Shown here: positions 1 through 4,967 of the stretch, piece by piece
How the letters are laid out: the number at the start of each line of letters is the position of its first letter
Position numbering within the stretch: position 1 is the first letter of the stretch
Assembly: GCA_037355855.1 (NCBI GenBank)
Contig: JAYLWG010000023.1
Location: 1-13,819, forward strand
Source of the DNA: Pseudo-nitzschia pungens
Lineage: Eukaryota > Bacillariophyta > Bacillariophyceae > Bacillariales > Bacillariaceae
DNA: 13,819 nt
Direction of reading: 5' to 3'
Made by a program: the position numbers and the translations under genes
The notes under the pieces: model-generated
What the model saw: the letters and a program-made list of their open reading frames with translations, nothing else
Database searches by the model: none
What the model was told of the DNA's origin: nothing

Positions 1-248
1 CACTCAGGGTTGTCAGGAAAAGCGTGAGCATATGCTGGAGGGATGGCAGACTGACAGACATCATGGATGGATTTCTTGTCATTCCCATCTTTCTTGCTGA
101 AGAAGTGAGTGGGACTTGGACACCCAGTCCATAGCCGGGATCCTGCTGGAGTTTTACGAAGAGTTTGGATGGGGGTGGGAATGGAAGCACGACCAGTAAA
201 AGGCCCCTTACTGAAAGTAATATACCGTCCTCCTGTTTTGGTTGGCAC
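1..248 (-). CDS. Inverted partial copy of retrotransposon ORF1 N-terminus
   Basis: On the minus strand this stretch is base-for-base the reverse complement of 4957-5204, the beginning of the large ORF1 on the right. It is open for all 82 codons and runs off the window at base 1. It shows that the palindrome includes retroelement coding sequence, so a second ORF1 copy, whole or partial, is expected just left of the window in the opposite orientation. No ATG is seen in the fragment in this frame. It is probably non-functional as seen, and nothing here shows how far it continues. Confidence 0.8.
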   Translation of the reverse strand, partial: MPTKTGGRYITFSKGPFTGRASIPTPIQTLRKTPAGSRLWTGCPSPTHFFSKKDGNDKKSIHDVCQSAIPPAYAHAFPDNPE

Positions 249-331
249 GTGTCGAACCCTAAGTATTGAATATTCCGAGGCGCGCGCGCCGAGGAATATT
301 CAATACTTAGGGTGAGACACGTGCCAACCAA
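238..331. repeat. Hairpin H1 (left arm)
   Basis: The outer stem is TTGGTTGGCACGTGTC (238-253) against its complement at 316-331. A GA opposite GA interruption follows, at 254-255 and 314-315. The inner stem runs from ACCCTAAGT to GAATATTC, and the tip is CGAG-GCGCGCGCGC-CGAG (276-293). The two CGAG words are in direct orientation, so they face each other as C-G, G.A, A.G, G-C. Tandem G.A pairs therefore interrupt the stem at both its foot and its tip. Confidence 0.9.
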
Positions 332-339
332 TCCGACTC

Positions 340-447
340 CGAGTGGTCCCCAGAAGCAGCGCTGCAACATCCCCTGCTCTTTCTTCGAGGCGCTAGCCGA
401 GGGAAAAGAGCCGGGGATGTTACAGCGCTGCTTCTGGGGACCACGAG
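340..447. repeat. Hairpin H2 (left arm)
   Basis: Roughly 42-nt stem strands (starting TGGTCCCCAGAAGCAGCGC) are flanked by four direct CGAG words at 340-343, 386-389, 398-401 and 444-447. The tip between the inner pair is GCGCTAGC. The stem has a few mismatches (for example CAAC against TAAC, and near the tip), so it is an imperfect hairpin of a size and shape similar to a microRNA precursor if transcribed. The foot lies 9 nt inside H1. Confidence 0.9.
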
Positions 448-522
448 GAGGAGGTTAAGGAGGTAAGGTATATTAATTGCGTAATCCGAAGTTTCGAGGT
501 GAGCACAAAAGGAGGAGGAGGT

Positions 523-610
523 CTTTGCCAGCAAGCAGCGCTTGCTGCTTGTTGCTGCTGCAACATCTTTGCCAGCAAGCAGCGCTTGCTGTGCTTGTTG
601 CTGCTGCAGC
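523..610 (+). repeat. 44-bp tandem duplication with palindromic core
   Basis: Two adjacent copies (523-566 and 567-610) begin CTTTGCCAGCAAGCAGCGC and end in TTGCTGCTGCA. The second copy has a 2-nt insertion. Each contains the inverted repeat GCAAGC-AGC-GCTTGC, so each unit can form its own small hairpin. The mirror copy is at about 4597-4682, where the two units match each other more closely. Confidence 0.85.
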
Positions 611-623
611 GTGTTTTCGTTGC

Positions 624-757
624 GGTACACAAAAACCTGTGTGTATACTGCAGTTAATGGCAACGGTACACGAAAACTTGATTTGCATTACTGTATTTCT
701 ATCCCGTAACGATAACGATGTGTACTGCACTTTTAGGCAAAGGTACACAAAAACTTG
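624..757 (+). repeat. Three iterated GGTACACAAAAACTTG-like boxes
   Basis: The boxes start at 624, 665 and 742 with consensus GGTACAC(A/G)AAAAC(T/C)TG. The second and third sit in a longer shared unit of about 38 bp that starts GTGTA..CTGCA and includes TGGCAA or AGGCAA just before the box. Iterated boxes upstream of a gene suggest binding sites for a regulator, or for a replication protein if the segment is an autonomous element. The mirror copies are at about 4450-4581. Confidence 0.7.
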
Positions 758-1314
758 GAGAACGTTACTGGAGTAATAAGTTTGTTTTTTGTTGTGGGAC
801 TCTGTAGGTGAGCAGTACACAGTGTTGTGTAGGAGAGAAATGAGGGGACGATTTTCACACACACAACTCCGTGCTTTGAGCAAATGAGTCGTGCCCTGCG
901 CGCATTAAGAGAGATCCAACAGGCGCGATTGAAAGTTGTGTGTACGTACGGCTCTGTATGATATGTACTGTATTTTTAAGTTTCAACGAGTGTACACAGT
1001 GTTTTTTTGCTTCTTGCTTGGATTTGCCTTGGATTTCGACCAAATCATTATTTCAAAAAATTCGATTTACAAAACGCGTCGGACCATGGGATTCTGCTTT
1101 TCGACTCTTTCCATCCTATTTCAACTGTATCCAAGTTTATATACTAGTCTGTAAGTGCAAGAGTATCATCTCTGGTGTGTGTTTTGTGTGCTCAGGGAGC
1201 GCTGCGGAAGTGTTTTCGACGACTCGTCAGTTAATTCCAGTGACTGACGACAATCGCTTTTTTGCTTTTGACCATGGGATCAGCCTCTCTTCACTGGTAA
1301 GTTTCAACGATATC

Positions 1315-1374
1315 CGAGTACTGGCTGCTGTTTGTACGAGGCGCTAGCCGAGAACAAACAGCAGCCAGTACGAG
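1315..1374. repeat. Hairpin H3 (left arm), inside the predicted intron
   Basis: CGAG words stand at 1315-1318, 1337-1340, 1349-1352 and 1371-1374, all in the same orientation. The stem strands are TACTGGCTGCTGTTTGTA and AACAAACAGCAGCCAGTA, and the tip is GCGCTAGC, identical to the H2 tip. The stem is a variant of the H4/H5 stem (GTGCTGGGCTGCTGTTTGTA). It lies 18 nt after the splice donor, wholly within the predicted 164-nt intron. Confidence 0.92.
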
Positions 1375-2056
1375 GAGGGAGTCGAGTGCTTTTTGCTCTC
1401 CAGCATCATTGAACTCTACTACAACTGAAGATTTGAGTAAGAGCCTTCTCTCTCGTGCAGATGATCAAGCCTGCTTGCAATCAATTTTTGAATGATTCTT
1501 CAGATCCCTACAGTGATTCCCCTCTGGGAACAATCCACACACTAGGTTCGTTCAATGATGGCTCCAAGGACGACCAGAATTCATGTTCCTTCTCAACAAG
1601 CGGCTGGAGATCTGGGTTTGATGACGCAGAGATTTGAGGTACCACCAGCAATCAAGGCTACTAGTCGTAATATCCCATCCAATATTACTCTTTCCGAATC
1701 GCAAGAAGATCGATCGTCTCCTGCCCCCCCTCCATTTATTGAGCTTACGAACAAGAATCAGCAAGAGCGCAATCAGCAACGATACGAGGAATCCTGGCAA
1801 CACCAGCACGAGGATCGATATGAGGATCGGCGCGGCCGCTACTGCCCCTCGATCTCTCTCTTTTGAAGATCAGCGTCGGATGCCCTATCCTCCCGACCGA
1901 CACTATCATGAGCGCGATGAGCAATCATCATACTACGAGAATTACTACCCGCGTCGCTTGTCTTACTATGATACACCACGACGCACTGCTGAGTACCACC
2001 ACCAGGACGAGGAGTACTATCCTCCTCCTCGAGCTCGTCGGTCTTTCTATGCTCCA

Positions 2057-2102
2057 CAAGAACGCCCTCAGGAACACCCTCAGGAACGCCCTCAGGAACC
2101 CC
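2057..2102 (+). repeat. 12-bp coding repeat GCCCTCAGGAAC, about four units (left copy)
   Basis: Tandem units of roughly 12 bp encode the Pro-Gln-Glu-Arg/His repeat of the gene product. The mirror array is at about 3126-3167 on the right arm. A C run at its inner end is one base shorter here than on the right, one of the indels separating the two gene copies. Confidence 0.8.
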
Positions 2103-2463
2103 CACTCTTGGTGAAAGGGGAGCAGCTCGGTGGTCCTCTTCATCGTATGGAGTTTTTGTGCTCCACGAGAACGCTCTCGTCAGCAAGAACGCCCTCACCG
2201 TGTCTCTTTTGGGGATAATCACTATCACACCTATGAGGAACACCACAGGCTCTCTCCCATGGAAAGGGAACACAGCAGGCGCGTCTCTTTTGAGCCTGAT
2301 CACCACCATCCTTTTTCGACCTGGCCCTGAAGCGCGTCCTCGTAATCCCTACAGAAGAAGAGAAGATGATCGTTTTTCACGATATTAATCTACGAGCACA
2401 TTTCTACCTGATCTACATGTCCATTTCTTGGGGTTTGCTACGAGCGCAATTCCCTACGACAAC

Positions 2464-2524
2464 CGAGTGCTGGGCTGCTGTTTGTACGAGGCGAAGCCGA
2501 GGACAAACAGCAGCCCAGCACGAG
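2464..2524. repeat. Hairpin H4 (left arm)
   Basis: CGAG words at 2464-2467, 2487-2490, 2498-2501 and 2521-2524 flank stem strands TGCTGGGCTGCTGTTTGTA and GACAAACAGCAGCCCAGCA. The tip between the inner CGAG pair is exactly GCGAAGC, a heptamer known in DNA structural work as an unusually stable mini-hairpin. Confidence 0.92.
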
Positions 2525-2579
2525 GTTGCTTTCTACTACAAGCGCATTTCTACCTGATCTACATGTCCACTATGACAAC

Positions 2580-2643
2580 CAAGTGCTGGGCTGCTGTTTG
2601 TACGAGGCTTCGAAGCCGAGGACAAACAGCAGCCCAGCACTTG
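2580..2643. repeat. Hairpin H5, at the axis of the giant palindrome
   Basis: This has the same stem as H4. The inner CGAG words at 2603-2606 and 2617-2620 flank GCTTCGAAGC, a perfect palindrome. Unlike the others, its foot is complementary (CAAG at 2580-2583 against CTTG at 2640-2643), so pairing continues outward into the long arms. Because the inner CGAG pair is in direct orientation, the very centre is not an exact fold-back. Confidence 0.9.
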
Positions 2644-2698
2644 GTTGTCATAGTGGACATGTAGATCAGGTAGAAATGCGCTTGTAGTAGAAAGCAAC

Positions 2699-2762
2699 CT
2701 CGTGCTGGGCTGCTGTTTGTCCTCGGCTTCGCCTCCGTACAAACAGCAGCCCAGCACACTCG
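2699..2762. repeat. Hairpin H4' (right arm)
   Basis: This is the inverted copy of H4, so the marker word reads CTCG on this strand (2699-2702 and 2759-2762 at the feet). The tip reads GGCTTCGCC, with one extra C relative to a perfect mirror of H4, and two extra bases stand near the outer foot. Confidence 0.88.
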
Positions 2763-2838
2763 GTTTGTCGTAGGGAATTGCGCTCGTAGCAAACCCCAAG
2801 AAATGGACATGTAGATCAGGTAGAAATGTGCTCGTAGA

Positions 2839-3944
2839 TTAATATCGTGAAAAACGATCATCTTCTCTTCTTCTGTAGGGATTACGAGGACGCGCTTCAG
2901 GGCCAGGTCGAAAAGGATGGTGGTGATCAGGCTCAAAAGAGACGCGCCTGCTGTGTTCCCTTTCCATGGGAGAGAGCCTGTGGTGTTCCTCATAGGTGTG
3001 ATAGTGATTATCCCCAAAAGAGACACGGTGAGGGCGTTCTTGCTGACGAGAGCGTTCTCGTGGAGCACAAACTCCATACGATGAAGAGGACCACCGAGCT
3101 GCTCCCCTTTCACCAAGAGTGGGGGGTTCCTGAGGGCGTTCCTGAGGGTGTTCCTGAGGGCGTTCTTGTGGAGCATAGAAAGACCGACGAGCTCGAGGAG
3201 GAGGATAGTACTCCTCGTCCTGGTGGTGGTACTCAGCAGTGCGTCGTGGTGTATCATAGTAAGACAAGCGACGCGGGTAGTAATTCTCGTAGTATGATGA
3301 TTGCTCATCGCGCTCATGATAGTGTCGGTCGGGAGGATAGGGCATCCGACGCTGATCTTCAAAAGAGAGAGATCGAGGGCAGTAGCGGCCGCGCCGATCC
3401 TCATATCGATCCTCGTGCTGGTGTTGCCAGGATTCCTCGTATCGTTGCTGATTGCGCTCTTGCTGATTCTTGTTCGTAAGCTCAATAAATGGAGGGGGGG
3501 CAGGAGACGATCCTTCTTGCGATTCGGAAAGAGTAATATTGGATGGGATATTACGACTAGTAGCCTTGATTGCTGGTGGTACCTCAAATCTCTGCGTCAT
3601 CAAACCCAGATCTCCAGCCGCTTGTTGAGAAGAACATGAATTCTGGTCGTCCTTGGAGCCATCATTGAACGAACCTAGTGTGTGGATTGTTCCCAGAGGG
3701 GAATCACTGTAGGGATCTGAAGAATCATTCAAAAATTGATTGCAAGCAGCTTGATCATCTGCACGAGAGAGAAGGCTCTTACTCAAATCTTCAGTTGTAG
3801 TAGAGTTCAATGATGCTGGAGAGCAAAAAGCACTCGACTCCCTCCTCGTACTGGCTGCTGTTTGTTCTCGGCTAGCGCCTCGTACAAACAGCAGCCAGTA
3901 CTCGGATATCGTTGAAACTTACCAGTGAAGAGAGCTGATCCCAT
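2839..3944 (-). CDS. Two-exon gene for a 313-residue Arg/Tyr/His/Pro-rich protein, intact copy
   Basis: I do not recognise the family. The start is the ATG at 3944-3942 in context ACCATGG. Exon 1 is 3944-3923 (22 nt), the intron 3922-3759 (164 nt) has donor GTAAGT and acceptor CTTCTCTCTCGTGCAG, and exon 2 is 3758-2839 ending in TAA. The phases fit exactly: G from exon 1 joins AT from exon 2, giving a start MGSALFTDDQAAC and 313 codons plus stop. Residues 1-100 are polar and Ser/Asp/Asn-rich. Residues 105-200 are rich in Gln, Arg, Glu and Tyr (YYENYYP, EEYYPPPRARR). Residues 204-220 are a PQER/PQEH repeat. RSLSF (136-140), HRVSF (251-255) and RRVSF (278-282) form a spaced repeat. There is no signal peptide, membrane segment or enzyme motif, and the protein is probably disordered and basic. 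RVSF fits the RVxF docking pattern of protein phosphatase 1, and RRVS fits a basophilic kinase site; both are short and may be chance. Confidence 0.65.
3845..3904. repeat. Hairpin H3' (right arm), inside the intron of the intact gene
   Basis: This is the exact inverted copy of H3, with CTCG feet at 3845-3848 and 3901-3904 and tip GCTAGCGC. It occupies more than a third of the 164-nt intron, beginning 18 nt after the donor, and could fold in the nascent transcript, bringing the splice sites closer together. Confidence 0.9.
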
Positions 3945-4757
3945 GGTCAAAAGCAAAAAAGCGATTGTCGTCAGTCACTGGAATTAACTGACGAGTCGTC
4001 GAAAACACTTCCGCAGCGCTCCCTGAGCACACAAAACACACCAGATGATACTCTTGCACTTACAGACTAGTATATAAACTTGGATACAGTTGAAATAGGA
4101 TGGAAAGAGTCGAAAAGCAGAATCCCATGGTCCGACGCGTTTTGTAAATCGAATTTTTTGAAATAATGATTTGGTCGAAATCCAAGCAAATCCAAGCAAG
4201 AAGCAAAAAACACTGTGTACACTCGTTGAAACTTAAAAATACAGTACATATCATACAGAGCCGTACGTACACAACTTTCAATCGCGCCTGTTGGATCTCT
4301 CTTAATGCGCGCAGGGCACGACTCATTTGCTCAAAGCACGGAGTTGTGTGTGAAAATCGTCCCCTCATTTCTCTCCTACACAACACTGTGTACTGCTCAC
4401 CTACAGAGTCCCACAACAAAAAACAAACTTATTACTCCAGTAACGTTCTCCAGTTTTTGTGTACCTTTGCCTAAAAGTGCAGTACACATCGTTATCGTTA
4501 CGGGATAGAAATACAGTAATGCAAATCAAGTTTTCGTGTACCGTTGCCATTAACTGCAGTATACACACAGGTTTTTGTGTACCGCAACGAAAACACGCTG
4601 CAGCAGCAACAAGCAGCAAGCGCTGCTTGCTGGCAAAGATGTTGCAGCAGCAACAAGCAGCAAGCGCTGCTTGCTGGCAAAGACCTCCTCCTCCTTTTGT
4701 GCTCACCTCGAAACTTCGGATTACGCAATTAATATACCTTACCTCCTTAACCTCCTC
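3945..4757 (-). promoter_or_regulatory. Upstream region of the intact gene: TATA-like box and iterated boxes
   Basis: This is the mirror of 448-1273 and holds no supported gene. Reading on the minus strand toward the ATG at 3944 it carries the 44-bp tandem duplication (about 4682-4597), three GGTACACAAAAACTTG-type boxes (about 4581-4450) and TTTATATA (4078-4071), about 130 bp upstream of the ATG. Compared with the left arm it is shorter by 14 bases, through short differences such as an AC or GT dinucleotide or one T in a run. A promoter role is inferred from position. Confidence 0.45.
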
Positions 4758-4865
4758 CTCGTGGTCCCCAGAAGCAGCGCTGTAACATCCCCGGCTCTTT
4801 TCCCTCGGCTAGCGCCTCGAAGAAAGAGCAGGGGATGTTGCAGCGCTGCTTCTGGGGACCACTCG
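4758..4865. repeat. Hairpin H2' (right arm)
   Basis: This is the inverted copy of H2. The feet are CTCG at 4758-4761 and 4862-4865 and the tip region is CTCG-GCTAGCGC-CTCG. Both feet pair with the H2 feet at a coordinate sum of 5205, so this part of the arms has no net indel. Confidence 0.9.
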
Positions 4866-4873
4866 GAGTCGGA

Positions 4874-4967
4874 TTGGTTGGCACGTGTCTCACCCTAAGT
4901 ATTGAATATTCCTCGGCGCGCGCGCCTCGGAATATTCAATACTTAGGGTTCGACACGTGCCAACCAA
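4874..4967. repeat. Hairpin H1' (right arm), abutting ORF1
   Basis: This is the inverted copy of H1, with outer stem strands at 4874-4889 and 4952-4967. Its inner side merges into the open frame of ORF1, which is continuous from 4906 through the right strand of the hairpin. The last upstream stop (TGA, 4903-4905) is contributed by the hairpin itself. Confidence 0.9.

Larger units (their letters stand above)
448..1273 (+). promoter_or_regulatory. Upstream region of the left gene copy: repeats and TATA-like box
   Basis: No convincing gene lies in these 826 bases. The open frames on either strand overlap one another, lack recognisable motifs and sit on repeats. Visible elements are a 44-bp tandem duplication (523-610), three iterated GGTACACAAAAACTTG-like boxes (624-757), several further GTGTACTG/GTACAC words down to about 1000, and TTTATATA at 1136-1143, about 130 bp before the first ATG at 1274. 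A GTAAGT at 1151 and a pyrimidine-rich TGTGTGCTCAG ending near 1196 could bound a very short 5' leader intron, but this is weak. Calling the region a promoter is inference from position and content. Confidence 0.45.
1274..2388 (+). pseudogene. Left copy of the two-exon low-complexity gene, frameshifted
   Basis: This is the mirror of the intact gene on the right arm. The ATG at 1274 lies in a favourable ACCATGG context. Exon 1 (1274-1296) ends at the donor GTAAGT (1297-1302), the intron (1297-1460) ends TCTCTCGTGCAG, and exon 2 would run to a TAA at 2386-2388. Relative to the right copy it has an extra C in exon 1 (near 1284) and, in exon 2, extra bases near 1474, 1589, 1706 (three), 1846, 2153 (two) and 2315, with one base fewer near 2105. 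With the exon 1 insertion, splicing creates TGA at the junction, so the reading is lost at once. Exon 2 is scattered over three frames. Every difference I found is a short indel, mostly in a run or short repeat, so some may be sequencing errors rather than real decay. Confidence 0.75.
2389..2838. repeat. Central hairpin cluster between the two gene 3' ends
   Basis: This stretch has no gene of its own. It consists of two similar units per arm, each with a 23-nt motif starting TTTCTACCTGATC (at 2401-2423 and 2547-2569, inverted at 2654-2676 and 2804-2826), followed by TAYGACAACCRAG and then a hairpin of the same stem family: H4 at 2464-2524, H5 at the axis, H4' at 2699-2762. The segment therefore looks built by tandem plus inverted duplication of one hairpin-bearing unit. 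No polyadenylation signal was recognised. Confidence 0.85.

Noticed and set aside
250..450. CRISPR array or bacterial terminators at the hairpins
   Set aside because: The repeats are not regularly spaced around unique spacers, and the window is eukaryotic by its intron and retroelements.
307..883. Overlapping open frames on both strands upstream of the gene (and mirror copies at 4401-4898)
   Set aside because: They lie on tandem and inverted repeats, encode runs of Gln, Ala, Leu or Cys from CAG/CTG-like repeats, and overlap in several frames. No motif or consistent start supports them.
1085..1196. ATG at 1085 with a short frame leading to GTAAGT at 1151 and an acceptor-like TGTGTGCTCAG near 1196
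   Set aside because: Joining them gives a frame that stops within about 20 codons after the junction and does not reach the main gene. At most it is a 5' leader intron.
1825..1840. GCGGCCGC and other rare-cutter sites as signs of a cloning construct
   Set aside because: The site lies inside the coding repeat region in both arms and there is no vector backbone, marker or linker sequence.
2559..3587. A 342-codon minus-strand open frame overlapping the intact gene
   Set aside because: It starts in the middle of the gene in a different frame, crosses the central hairpins and matches the left arm's shifted frames. The spliced 313-codon reading with good splice sites explains the region better.
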